DNA of 40,301 nt from CALCEB01 sp035531475 (GTDB taxonomy: Bacteria > Acidobacteriota > Terriglobia > UBA7540). The DNA is taken from assembly GCA_035531475.1 (NCBI GenBank), contig DATKST010000091.1:1-40301 (forward strand). The letters are read 5' to 3'. Under the pieces are notes generated by a model that saw nothing but the letters and a program-made list of their open reading frames with translations, made no database searches and was not told the DNA's origin. This document shows, piece by piece, positions 24,084 to 32,958 of this stretch. Position 1 is the stretch's first letter. Every line of letters begins with the position of its first letter. The position numbers were made by a program, and so were the translations under genes.

Positions 24084-25670
24084 ATGACTCATCCAGCGAA
24101 GACAGTCGCCCAAGCCGGACAGAAGTGGCCCGCTGACCTGGAGGTCTGGGTAGACCGCAGAAGACCTGTTTGTGAACTCCGGTGCGGTTCACCTCAAATT
24201 CTTCCGGAGCTAGCGAGTTGGCTGGTTGACGAACTACATTACCATTTTGCCGGCCTGATCGTGGAGGAGCAGGCTGCCGAGTGGGAGCTGCGCTATCTCT
24301 TTTATCAGGAGCAATCGCCGGGCTGGGTTCACACGCTGCTTCACCTGCCTCTTGAGCAGCGAACGGTTCCGAGCATCAGCCCGCAGGTGTACGCGGCCGA
24401 CCGGCACGAGCGCGAGGTTGAGGACCTGTTCGGCATCACGTTTGAAGGCCATCCCCACCTCGGCGACTTCGTTCTTCATAACGACCTCTGGCAGGAAGAT
24501 GTCGCTCCCATGCGGCGCGAGTTTGACGAAGAGGCGGCGCTTGCGAACCGCAGCCCTGATACGGAGTGGCGGCCTCGCACAATTGTTGAGGCTCCCGGAG
24601 CTTTCGCGATGCCTGTGGGACCCATCTACGCCGGAGTCACCGAATCCGTGCACTTTCTTCTTGAGACGGCAGGCGAAGACGTCATTCGCGCCATTCCCCG
24701 CCTCTTCTATAAATACCGGGGCATTGAAAAGATTACGGAGGAAAAGACTGTGGAGGACGGCCTGCTCCTCGCCGAGCGGTTTGCGGCGACCACGGCCTTT
24801 GCCCACGCGCTCGGTTTTTCTCTTGCCGTTGAGTCGATCTGCCGCGTGAATGTTCCTCCTCGCGCTGTCTCGCTGCGCGTCTTCGTGGCCGAGCTCGAGC
24901 GGTTCCGGCATCATGCTGGGGTGATCCAAGAGATTTGTGAATCCACCGGCCTTTCGGTCGCGGCCAGCCAGGCGGCCATTCTGGAAGAGGATTTGCTCCG
25001 CGTCTCGGGGGCGTTTGCAGGACACCGTTACCTCTTCGGTCTCGCGGTTCCTGGAGGGCTGGCGTGCGATTTCACGAATGCGGCCTGCAGTGACGCCGTT
25101 GACCAAGTCAGAAGGATTCTTGGAAAGCTCGACGATCTTTATGAAATGCTCCGCTACTCGAGCAGCTTCCTCGACCGGATTGAGGGAGTTGGCATTATCT
25201 CCCCTCCAGAGGCGCGGGAGCGTGGCCTGGTTGGACCGATTGCGCGGGCGTCGGGCTTGGCCAGCGATTTGCGCAAGGCGCAGCCTTATTGCGGATACGA
25301 CAAATTTCAGTTTGAACAGCCGTTTGAGAGTGAGGGAGACGGCTTCGCGCGACTGCGAGTGCTCTATGCCGAAGCGGTTCAGGCGGTACGCATCATGGCG
25401 CAGATTCCGGCGCAGCTTGAGGCCGGCGAGGTCTTGGCTCCGCTGACCGTTCAGCACGGAACGGCGTTGGGATGGGTTGAAGCGCCGCGCGGCGCGGCGT
25501 TCCACTGGATAAGGCTTGACCAGACTGGACTGATTGAACGCTATCGCGTGATTACGCCGTCGTTCGTCAACTGGCACGGCTTCCATCTGGCGGCGGAGAA
25601 CTTTGCTTTCCAGGATTTTCCAATCATCCTGGCGACGCTGGGACTCTCCGTCGCCGAAAACGACCGGTAG
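24084..25670 (+). CDS. hyfG: HyfG-like large subunit lacking NiFe ligands
   Basis: A 528-residue fusion of a NuoC-like N-terminal domain (RHEREVEDLFGITFEGHPHL near 108-126) and a NuoD/hydrogenase-large-subunit domain (GPIYAGVTESVHF, YRGIEKITEEKT, NVPPRAVSLR, FAELERFRHH). The two NiFe-binding motifs are absent: RxCGxC is replaced by RFAATT at 232-237, and the C-terminal DPCxxC by GLSVAE at 520-525. It therefore cannot carry a hydrogenase active site and matches the Ehr (energy-converting hydrogenase related) group. It starts four bases after hyfF. What it oxidises or senses is unknown. Confidence 0.9.
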   Translation: MTHPAKTVAQAGQKWPADLEVWVDRRRPVCELRCGSPQILPELASWLVDELHYHFAGLIVEEQAAEWELRYLFYQEQSPGWVHTLLHLPLEQRTVPSISPQVYAADRHEREVEDLFGITFEGHPHLGDFVLHNDLWQEDVAPMRREFDEEAALANRSPDTEWRPRTIVEAPGAFAMPVGPIYAGVTESVHFLLETAGEDVIRAIPRLFYKYRGIEKITEEKTVEDGLLLAERFAATTAFAHALGFSLAVESICRVNVPPRAVSLRVFVAELERFRHHAGVIQEICESTGLSVAASQAAILEEDLLRVSGAFAGHRYLFGLAVPGGLACDFTNAACSDAVDQVRRILGKLDDLYEMLRYSSSFLDRIEGVGIISPPEARERGLVGPIARASGLASDLRKAQPYCGYDKFQFEQPFESEGDGFARLRVLYAEAVQAVRIMAQIPAQLEAGEVLAPLTVQHGTALGWVEAPRGAAFHWIRLDQTGLIERYRVITPSFVNWHGFHLAAENFAFQDFPIILATLGLSVAENDR

Positions 25671-25686
25671 GAGGAATCTCAAATCG

Positions 25687-26457
25687 ATGAGCGAGTGGGT
25701 GCTGAAAGGAATCCGCAGCGGGGTGAAAAGCACGCGCTATCCCCGAGCCGAGGAACGCGCCCCCGGCGTTTCGCCTGGCTTGCCGGATGTGCCAGGTCCG
25801 CTCAGCGAAGAGCAAAGCCGCGCGCTTGTGGCGCGCTGCCCAACGGGAGCCATTGGTCTTGAAGGTTCTGAACTGGCGGTGGATTACCGCCGTTGCGTTC
25901 ACTGCTTCCGCTGCGTGCGAGGCACGGACTCTCCGCTCGGCTGGAAGAACGGCTATGAGTGGGCCGGCATCGCACCCGGTGCAAACTCTCCACGCTGGCC
26001 GAGTTGCTTCAGGAAATCTTTGCACATTCGCGTCGTGGACGCGGGCGACTGCGGAGCTTGCCTGAACGAAGTGAGACAACTCAGTAATCCTTACTATAAC
26101 CTGCACAGGCTCGGGTTCTTTATTACCCCCACTCCCCGCAATGCCGACATTCTGCTGGTGGTCGGACCCGTGACGGACCATATGCGGGCACCTTTGCGGG
26201 AGGTCTATGAGGCCATGCCTGCACCAAAGCTCGTCATGGCCGTTGGCGCCTGCGCCCTGACGGGAGGCGTGTTTGGACCGAGCTTCATCACCAGCGCTGG
26301 GGTGAAAGATCTGCTGCCTGTGGACATTGAAGTGCCGGGCTTTCCGCCGCCACCATTGGCCATCCTTCATGGCCTGCTGGTGGCCGCCGGGCGCAAGCTC
26401 CCGGTGGATCTGTTCTCTCCCTCGGGGATTGTTAGCGGGGAGAAACGATCTGCATGA
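25687..26457 (+). CDS. hyfI: Ferredoxin-HyfI/NuoB fusion small subunit
   Basis: 256 residues from the ATG at 25687; the open frame extends upstream but overlaps hyfG. The first 100 residues resemble the start of HyfH/NuoI (WVLKGIRSGVKSTRYPR) with one 4Fe-4S set: C51, C70, C73, C76. The rest is a NuoB/HyfI domain with CGAC (C122, C125) and GAC (C189), but the fourth cluster ligand, normally Cys in PGCPP, is Phe219 (VPGFPPPP). So the proximal N2-like cluster would be missing a ligand. AGGAGG lies about eleven bases upstream, overlapping the hyfG stop. It overlaps the next gene by four bases. Confidence 0.85.
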   Translation: MSEWVLKGIRSGVKSTRYPRAEERAPGVSPGLPDVPGPLSEEQSRALVARCPTGAIGLEGSELAVDYRRCVHCFRCVRGTDSPLGWKNGYEWAGIAPGANSPRWPSCFRKSLHIRVVDAGDCGACLNEVRQLSNPYYNLHRLGFFITPTPRNADILLVVGPVTDHMRAPLREVYEAMPAPKLVMAVGACALTGGVFGPSFITSAGVKDLLPVDIEVPGFPPPPLAILHGLLVAAGRKLPVDLFSPSGIVSGEKRSA

Positions 26458-28667
26458 GTCCGCAGCTTTTGATGGACATCTTTTTTCTCTTGTGCGCGGG
26501 TGGGGCGCTCTCTGTGCTCGTCGCGGGCGAACGCTGGAGCCTGCTAATTTTAGGATTGGTTGGTTCACTCGCCTCCCTTGCAGCCGGCGCGGCGGCCTGC
26601 CTGCTTCTGGTGCGGGGAGGTTTCGCGGTCAAGCTTTGGTCTTTACCTTCCCTGGGAACGGTTACCCTTTCACTCGACCGTCTGTCGGCCTTGTTCATGT
26701 TAGTATCGGCCCTTGTCTTCCTGCCTACTTCGATCTATTCAGTTGGCTACCTCCAGCACTACCGGGGGCATTTCGATCTACGAACGCTGTGTGTCTGCTA
26801 TTTTGGTCTCTTTGCTTCGGTTGTCCTTGTGCTCAGCGCGGGTGACGCAATCAGCTTTCTCATAAGCTGGGAGCTGATGTCACTGCTTGCCTATCTCCTG
26901 GTGAATTACCAACGCCGGAGGGAAGCAAACTCGCGCCCCGGCTACCTGATGCTGACTCTGGGCGAAGCGGGATTTCTGGGAGTCACACTCGCCTTTCTTA
27001 TCCTTGCAGCTTTTTCCAATGGTCTAAGTTTTGCCGGTTTGCGGACGCACCTGTCGTCGTTCGGCGTCGGAGCGCGCTGGTCAGTCTTTTTGCTTTCCTT
27101 CTTAGGATTCGGTGTGAAGGCAGGGCTGATTCCCTTCAACCGCTGGCTGCCTCTAGCTCACCCCATCGCACCCGCCAACGTGTCAGCCCTCTTATCCGGC
27201 GTCCTTCTGAACTTGGGCATTTACGGCATTGCGCGCGTAAATCTCGACTTGGCGCCCGCCGCAAGCGTGGGCCCAGGAGTGGTCGTACTGTTGGCCGGGA
27301 CACTCTCTGCCTTGGCCGGGATCCTCTACGCCAACCGGGGAAACGACATAAAGGAAGTACTGGCGAACAGCTCGATTGAAAACATGGGCGTCATCTGTGC
27401 CGGACTGGGCGCAGCGATGGTGTTCAGGGCTTCCGGGCATCCGGTCATCGCGGGAATGGCGCTGGTCGCAGCCGCGTATCAGATGACGAACCACTCCGTT
27501 TACAAATCCCTGCTGTTTTTCGGAGCGGGAGTGATCGACACTCAGGCGGGCACGCGGCAAATGGACCAGTTGGGAGGTCTGATTCGGAGGATGCCGTGGG
27601 TGGCATTCTTCTTTCTCGTTGGCGCTCTCTCTATTTCGGCCCTGCCCCCATTGAACGGATTCGTTGGCGAGTGGCTGACACTTCAATCCCTCCTGCAGAG
27701 CGCGGTGTTGTCTTCCCGTGCGGTCAAAATGATTTTCGCACTTTGTGGAGCAGGGCTTGCGCTTACGGCCGGACTGGTAATTACTTGCTTTGTTAAGCTC
27801 TACGCCATGACTTTTCTGGGCGTTTCGCGATCTAAAGGAGCGCCGCCGGACGTAGCTCCCATTCATCCCTCAATACGGGCCGCCATGGGAATCTCCGCCG
27901 CACTGTGCGTTCTTTTGGGTCTTCTCCCATCCTATTTTATTCCGGTCCTGGGCCGGTGTGTGGCCCGTTTGGCCGGGGGCAATGCCGCTTCCTCACTGGT
28001 ACCCCCTTTCTTTGCGCCGACGTCCAGTCGTTCCTCATTACCGGCACAGTTTCTGGCGGACTTCCACAACTTGGGAGCTCAACTGGGACACAGCTTTCTC
28101 CCTGGGCCCGGCCTTGTGGTGCTGCACCGAGGAGGCGAGCACAATCCGGTTGTTTTCGCGATGTCAACGGCATATATGGCCCTTGTTCTTTTTTTATTGC
28201 TGGGTGTTTCGTTTGCGTTGGTGAGAGGCTTGATATCGCGCGGGCGTCAAACCGCGAGACGGCGTGTGTGGGCCGGTGGGTTACCATCCCTTCTTCCGGA
28301 GCTGACCTACACCGCAACGGGTTTTTCGAGCCCCGTGCGGGTGACCTTTAACGCCATCTTTCATCCTCGCCAATCTGAAGACCGCCGGGAGATCGTGGCG
28401 ATACACTTTCGCGCACGGATTACAAGAGTCGTCGAAGAGGTCCACGTGCTCGACAGAATTCTCTTCGTTCCAATGGCCGGACGGGCGCAGCAGATCGCCC
28501 AGAGATTTGCGGGCATGCACCACGGAAGACTTAATGCCTATGCCGCCTATATTCTGGGAACCCTCCTCGTAGTGTTGTTGCTCGGGCAACTCCCCGAGAT
28601 TGGCCAAGTCACCCTGGGCCCGGCTGCGATCGTGATCCTGGCGCTGCTCGTCGACCGTCTGTTGTGA
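26454..28667 (+). CDS. hyfB: HyfB/NuoL-like antiporter subunit, copy 1
   Basis: A 737-residue membrane subunit of the NuoL/HyfB class, with an antiporter core of about 14 helices and a C-terminal extension that includes ELTYTATGFSSPVRVTFNAIFHP and ends in a hydrophobic helix, typical of HyfB. TM5 glutamate (E140 in FLISWELMSLL) and TM7 lysine (K222 in GFGVKAGLIPFNRWLP) are present. It overlaps the previous gene by four bases. A second paralogue follows it. Both look competent for ion translocation. Confidence 0.92.
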   Translation: MSPQLLMDIFFLLCAGGALSVLVAGERWSLLILGLVGSLASLAAGAAACLLLVRGGFAVKLWSLPSLGTVTLSLDRLSALFMLVSALVFLPTSIYSVGYLQHYRGHFDLRTLCVCYFGLFASVVLVLSAGDAISFLISWELMSLLAYLLVNYQRRREANSRPGYLMLTLGEAGFLGVTLAFLILAAFSNGLSFAGLRTHLSSFGVGARWSVFLLSFLGFGVKAGLIPFNRWLPLAHPIAPANVSALLSGVLLNLGIYGIARVNLDLAPAASVGPGVVVLLAGTLSALAGILYANRGNDIKEVLANSSIENMGVICAGLGAAMVFRASGHPVIAGMALVAAAYQMTNHSVYKSLLFFGAGVIDTQAGTRQMDQLGGLIRRMPWVAFFFLVGALSISALPPLNGFVGEWLTLQSLLQSAVLSSRAVKMIFALCGAGLALTAGLVITCFVKLYAMTFLGVSRSKGAPPDVAPIHPSIRAAMGISAALCVLLGLLPSYFIPVLGRCVARLAGGNAASSLVPPFFAPTSSRSSLPAQFLADFHNLGAQLGHSFLPGPGLVVLHRGGEHNPVVFAMSTAYMALVLFLLLGVSFALVRGLISRGRQTARRRVWAGGLPSLLPELTYTATGFSSPVRVTFNAIFHPRQSEDRREIVAIHFRARITRVVEEVHVLDRILFVPMAGRAQQIAQRFAGMHHGRLNAYAAYILGTLLVVLLLGQLPEIGQVTLGPAAIVILALLVDRLL

Positions 28668-28768
28668 AGGGTACGCGAAGCCAATCCCGCCCATTCAGGC
28701 CTTGTGGCGGAAGCGAAAATTGCCGCGTTCGGGTTATTGTATGAACGGAGCACCGAACCGGAAATCCG

Positions 28769-30916
28769 ATGATGACCATCCAAATTCTAATCATTGCCTT
28801 TTTCCTGCTTTGTGCAATCGGCGCCACCCTGTCGGCGATATTAGCTGGCACGCACGGTCCTCGCGTCTTGCTTTGGACCGGGTCGCTCTCGTCCCTGGCC
28901 CTATGCGGGGCTAGCGCCGTCGTACTCTTTAGCAGACAATCCTTCAATGCGAGCCTCTGGAACTTGCCGGAACTGGGTACCCTAACCCTAGCCATCGATC
29001 ATCTCTCAGCCCTGTTTCTATTTATATCCGGCTTGATCTTTCTTACCACTTCGGTCTTTTCGCGCCGTTATCTCGATCGTTACGCCGGGCATTTCAACCT
29101 ACGGTCGTTTTCCATTTTGTATCACGCTCTCTTCGCGGCCGTGGCGCTGATCCTGATGGCCGGTGACGTCGTGACGTTCCTGATTGGGTGGGAGGCAATG
29201 TCGATTCTCGGCTACCTGCTGGTGAACTGCCAGCATAAGCAGAATGAGAACCCGGAAGCCGGATATCTGATGCTGTGCATGGGAGAGGCTGGGTTCCTTG
29301 CCGTAGCCGTCGCATTCCTCCTGCTCGGGACGGCAGCCGGCAGCCTGGCGTTTGCTTCCATCCGGTCTGTGGCTGCCACTGCGGGGCCTGTCTTGCGTTG
29401 GGCTGTGTTCCTGCTTTCATTCGTTGGCTTCAGTGTGAAAACCGGCTTGGCGCCTTTCAACCGCTGGCTGCCGAGGGTCTATCCGGTTGCGCCCGCCAAT
29501 GTTTGCGCTCTGCTGTCGGGAGTTCTGCTCAACCTCGGCGTCTATGGCATCGTCCGTGTCAACGGGGACTTGCTCCCCCTTGCCTCCGTCAATCCGGGGT
29601 TAATTGTCCTGGCGGTGGGCAGTTTGACGGCGCTGGTGGGCATCCTCTATGCCAACCGCGAAAGTGATATGAAGAGCATGCTCGCGGAAAGCTCGATAGA
29701 GAACATGGGCATTGTGACGGCAGGACTAGGGGCAGGCTTTGTTTTTTTAGCCGCACACGCGCCCGCGCTCGCCGGCATCGCCTTCATCGCCGCGCTCTAT
29801 CAGATGCTGAACCATTCCGTTTACAAGTCGCTACTCTTTTACGGGACAGGCTCGGTGGATGCCACCGTGGGCACGATTGATATGGACCGTCTTGGCGGGC
29901 TGATCAAGCGTCAGCCGTGGATTGCAGCGTTCTTTCTGGCCGGGGCGCTTTCGATCTCAGCGTTGCCCCCCTCGAACGGCTTCGTCAGCGAGTGGCTCAC
30001 GTTGCAATCGCTGCTCCAGAGCGCGTCGCTCGGCTCCGCGGGCGTGAAGGTGGTTTTTGCGCTCTGCGGTGCGATTCTCGCCCTGACCGCGGCGCTCGCC
30101 GTCACCTGCTTCGTTAAGGCCTATGCCATGAGCTTTCTGGGGATGGCACGATCAGAACAAGCAAAGAGGAGCGGCCGTGTGCCCCGCTCGATGCGGGCCG
30201 CGATGGGTTTTCTAGCTTTTCTGTGCCTGCTGTTGGGCGTTCTCCCCACATACGTGATTCCGGTCCTTGACCGCGCGGCACGAGTGCTGACGGGAACAAA
30301 TGCAGCCGCGGCGCTTGTTCCGCCTTTCTTCACTACAGGTTCCAAGCGCCCCCTGTTGCCTCCGGCCTTTGTGACCGATTTCCATAATCTCGGCGCACAG
30401 ATTGGGAGAGGCGTGCTCCCAGGTGCTGGCCTTGTGGTACTTCACCGCGGCGAGGCGCGGAATCCGGTGGTTTTTGCAATGTCAACCAGCACCATGTTCG
30501 TCATGCTCGCGCTGCTCATAGGTTCTACGTTCCTGGCAGTACGCTGGTTGTTGGCTCGGCGCCGTCAGCACACCTTTGGTCCCGTCTGGGCCGGTGGACT
30601 GAGCCACTTGCCGCCAGAGCTCACGTACACGGCGACGGGTTTTTCCAATCCTGTCCGCGTCACTTTCAATGCGATCTTTCATCCGACAGCGGTGGAGGAC
30701 AGCCGCGAGATGGTCGCCGTACACTTTCGTATGGCGATCCGCCGCCGGATCGAGGAAGCCCACGTGCTCGACCGGCTGCTTTACCTACCTGTACATGGCG
30801 CCGCCCGCTGGCTCGCCGCCTCGGTTGCCCGGATGCACCACGGTAGGCTGAATGCGTATGTCGCCTACGTGTTGCTTACTCTAATCGCTGTGCTCGTGCT
30901 CGGCCGACTCATGTAA
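28769..30916 (+). CDS. hyfB: HyfB/NuoL-like antiporter subunit, copy 2
   Basis: A 715-residue paralogue of copy 1 with the same length, core and C-terminal extension (ELTYTATGFSNPVRVTFNAIFHP). The TM5 glutamate is E142 (FLIGWEAMSIL) and the TM7 lysine is K222 (GFSVKTGLAPFNRWLP). It starts 101 bases after copy 1, with GGAAATCCG before ATGATG. The tandem pair looks like a duplication that has diverged, so the complex may carry two large antiporter subunits besides HyfF, more like complex I than like a typical Hyf. Last gene of the operon. Confidence 0.92.
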   Translation: MMTIQILIIAFFLLCAIGATLSAILAGTHGPRVLLWTGSLSSLALCGASAVVLFSRQSFNASLWNLPELGTLTLAIDHLSALFLFISGLIFLTTSVFSRRYLDRYAGHFNLRSFSILYHALFAAVALILMAGDVVTFLIGWEAMSILGYLLVNCQHKQNENPEAGYLMLCMGEAGFLAVAVAFLLLGTAAGSLAFASIRSVAATAGPVLRWAVFLLSFVGFSVKTGLAPFNRWLPRVYPVAPANVCALLSGVLLNLGVYGIVRVNGDLLPLASVNPGLIVLAVGSLTALVGILYANRESDMKSMLAESSIENMGIVTAGLGAGFVFLAAHAPALAGIAFIAALYQMLNHSVYKSLLFYGTGSVDATVGTIDMDRLGGLIKRQPWIAAFFLAGALSISALPPSNGFVSEWLTLQSLLQSASLGSAGVKVVFALCGAILALTAALAVTCFVKAYAMSFLGMARSEQAKRSGRVPRSMRAAMGFLAFLCLLLGVLPTYVIPVLDRAARVLTGTNAAAALVPPFFTTGSKRPLLPPAFVTDFHNLGAQIGRGVLPGAGLVVLHRGEARNPVVFAMSTSTMFVMLALLIGSTFLAVRWLLARRRQHTFGPVWAGGLSHLPPELTYTATGFSNPVRVTFNAIFHPTAVEDSREMVAVHFRMAIRRRIEEAHVLDRLLYLPVHGAARWLAASVARMHHGRLNAYVAYVLLTLIAVLVLGRLM

Positions 30917-31189
30917 CCGTATACAGATGCAAATGACGTTATCCGACGGCGCTTCTGGATTCCTTTTCTTACCGCCTCGGAGAGCTCGCGGTGACTAATT
31001 AGTGCCACATGCTGGTTGACATATGCTTCGCCGATATCCTGATCTATGATCGCTGGATTTGTGACACCATCGCCGGTTATGACAACAAATATGTCCGCAA
31101 GGCGAAGCGGACATCGTAAGTTTAGGAACGGGGCGCGGTCGGCGGCGAAAAGACAGGAGAGGGGAGGGGCGTTTCGGCGGGCGCTGGAG
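30917..31189. other. Spacer with a restriction-specificity remnant
   Basis: Apart from the HsdS-like fragment listed separately, I see no gene, no terminator and no repeat here. Confidence 0.5.
30982..31110 (-). pseudogene. Fragment of a type I restriction specificity (HsdS) gene
   Basis: On the minus strand, about 43 residues (RLADIFVVITGDGVTNPAII then DIGEAYVNQHVALI) match the conserved GDILVVRTG...A.INQHVALI region of HsdS target-recognition subunits. Neither side continues into a recognisable HsdS domain, so this is a decayed remnant. It suggests past insertion and loss of a restriction system in this part of the region. Confidence 0.5.
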
Positions 31190-32152
31190 TTACAAGAGAT
31201 CTCGAAGCGCGAGAAGCTTGGCCTGAACCTCAGCCCATGCTGGATACGGTCCATAACAAAGTATTCGGCATTGCGCCTCGTACTCAGCAGCGATCGTCGC
31301 GGCCAGGCCGGCAGGCGGAAACAGCGCATCGCTCTTGGCAAAACTCATGTCCTCGGGATGAAAATAGCTCTTGGGGAAATGAGTGCTGCTGATCTGGTCG
31401 TAATCCACCTTGATGGCTGCGTACTCGGCGGATTTCAGCATGTCGATCACCTCCGCTCGTGCGGCCAGTTGAAACAGGTCGTAGTAGTGCCTTGCGTAAG
31501 TTCCGAGGGGCAGTCCGTCGCGCTTGAGCAACTCCACCTTGCTGTGGATGGCGAACATCTTCTCGACGAATGTTCGCCGGAAGTGCAACAGGCGCATTTG
31601 AAACGGTCCCTCGTCTTCTGCGCCCAGAGATAGGCCGTTCTCCTGAAGGGACTGAGCAACGTACGACCGCAACTCGACAATGGTGGTGGGTTCGCGACCG
31701 CTTGCGGTTCCGGCTTCAAGCAGCACGCGATTGGCGACTTCGCCAGGGCCGCCGAAGCGTTGCGTGTAGGAGAATCGATCGCTTCGCCCGAACCCGCCTA
31801 TGGTTCGACTCTCACTGTCAACAAACGTCAGCGCCGGATGTGTGCAAAGGCAATCACGGAGCTTCTTAAGTTCCCGATCAATGGCGTTCTTTCCGAGGGC
31901 TGGCTGGAACGCGAGTGGATCAAGGAAGATGTCTATGTCTTCCGAGAACCGCTGGATTAGGTTCCAGCCCTTCGCCAGGCTTGTGCCGCCCTTGAAGATG
32001 ATTTTGTCGTTGGCGTTGACAGCGATGATTCGCAGGGCTTCTGTAACGTAGTAATCCTTCTCGATGACGGCCGGGCGCAATCCTTGCTGGCGAAAATGCT
32101 CCGCCGCCCGGAGCATCGCTTGCTCGAAATCGGGATGCTCAAACAGCTTCAT
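31190..32152 (-). CDS. abiEii: AbiEii-type nucleotidyltransferase toxin
   Basis: A 320-residue protein with the nucleotidyltransferase signature GGTSL (55-59) followed by FSEDIDIFL (D72, D74), typical of AbiEii/MenA toxins, which transfer nucleotides to RNA and arrest growth. The EKDYYVTEALR segment before it is also characteristic. Its start overlaps the antitoxin gene by 14 bases. The family forms type IV or related toxin-antitoxin systems that can abort phage infection. It appears intact. Confidence 0.85.
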   Translation of the reverse strand: MKLFEHPDFEQAMLRAAEHFRQQGLRPAVIEKDYYVTEALRIIAVNANDKIIFKGGTSLAKGWNLIQRFSEDIDIFLDPLAFQPALGKNAIDRELKKLRDCLCTHPALTFVDSESRTIGGFGRSDRFSYTQRFGGPGEVANRVLLEAGTASGREPTTIVELRSYVAQSLQENGLSLGAEDEGPFQMRLLHFRRTFVEKMFAIHSKVELLKRDGLPLGTYARHYYDLFQLAARAEVIDMLKSAEYAAIKVDYDQISSTHFPKSYFHPEDMSFAKSDALFPPAGLAATIAAEYEAQCRILCYGPYPAWAEVQAKLLALRDLL

Positions 32153-32900
32153 GTGAGCGGCGCTCTTTGGCCTGCCAGTGACGCGCCTGCGGCAAGTCGG
32201 CCAGTAATCCGAAGTCGAATCGGGAGAACGGATTCAAGGAAGCCCGCAAGCGCCAAAGGGCAGGGGGGTTCTTTCCAAGCTGTTCACCCAGGGCGCCGAG
32301 CATCGCGCGCACACGCGGAGGCTCGGATTCAGCGACTTTGAGCAGACGCTCGAAGCGGCCTTTCTCCGACAGTAGCGCCAGGGTTCTGCGAACCGTTGCT
32401 TCCGGCGACAGATCACTCGTCCTGCCCTCTCGCCTTAAGAAATCGAGCAGTGCCGCATCGGTCTGGGAAAGACTCGCCCATGCCTCCGGTCGCCGCGTGT
32501 GGATCACCGTGTCGCCGCCAACGAGTCTCTTGGGTAGGCTTGAGGCACTGGTGGCAACCTCGCCCTGCCTCGTGCTCTGCGTTGTGAATCCCAGGAGATT
32601 GGCGGCGGCAATCCCTGAAGGAAAGATTGTCTTGCGCCCGGACATTAGCTTCCGGATTGAGGTGGGGTTTGGCCGGCTCTTGCCGAAAGCCGTTTCTCGG
32701 GTGCGGTAGTAGATGCCCTTGCTGAGGCGTTCGAGTGCCCCCTGGCGAGTCAGACGTGACAGGGCTTGCGCCACGGCGGTAAATGGAAGGTCCCGGAAGT
32801 CTTCAAGCCGCCATAGCCGTTCACCACTGCGTTCGATCCGCTGGCGGACCAAGCTGGTGATGGGACGTGAGCCGGTTGAAGATGGGGTGAGGGTTTCCAT
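32139..32900 (-). CDS. abiEi: AbiEi/DUF6088-type antitoxin
   Basis: 253 residues from the ATG at 32900. A start at 32930 is in frame but lies upstream of the predicted transcription start. The N-terminus has a winged-helix pattern (ITSLVRQRIERSGERLWRLEDFRDL then AVAQALSRLTRQGALERLSKGIYY), matching AbiEi/DUF6088 antitoxins, which repress their own operon. The SLPKRLVGG and later helices fit the second domain. It overlaps abiEii by 14 bases. A strong promoter and a palindromic operator lie directly upstream. Confidence 0.8.
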   Translation of the reverse strand: METLTPSSTGSRPITSLVRQRIERSGERLWRLEDFRDLPFTAVAQALSRLTRQGALERLSKGIYYRTRETAFGKSRPNPTSIRKLMSGRKTIFPSGIAAANLLGFTTQSTRQGEVATSASSLPKRLVGGDTVIHTRRPEAWASLSQTDAALLDFLRREGRTSDLSPEATVRRTLALLSEKGRFERLLKVAESEPPRVRAMLGALGEQLGKNPPALWRLRASLNPFSRFDFGLLADLPQARHWQAKERRSHEAV

Positions 32901-32906
32901 GCACCC

Positions 32907-32958
32907 AATATAGAATTTTCGGACAGGCATGTCAAGTTTTTATGCGATAAAACTTGAC
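32907..32958 (-). promoter_or_regulatory. abiE promoter and palindromic operator
   Basis: On the minus strand a consensus TTGACA -35 (32930-32935) and TATATT -10 (32907-32912) are 17 bases apart. Transcription would begin at about 32900, the first base of the ATG, giving a leaderless message. A near-perfect inverted repeat (GTCAAGTTTT, centre GCG, AAAACTTGAC; 32931-32958) overlaps the -35 box and is a likely AbiEi operator. Confidence 0.65.

Noticed and set aside
24234..25733. A 499-residue open frame on the minus strand
   Set aside because: It lies opposite the HyfG-like gene, has no recognisable domain and an Arg-rich composition typical of antisense frames.
20976..30916. A true [NiFe] hydrogenase or formate hydrogenlyase
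   Set aside because: The large subunit lacks all four nickel-ligating cysteines, and no maturation genes are nearby.
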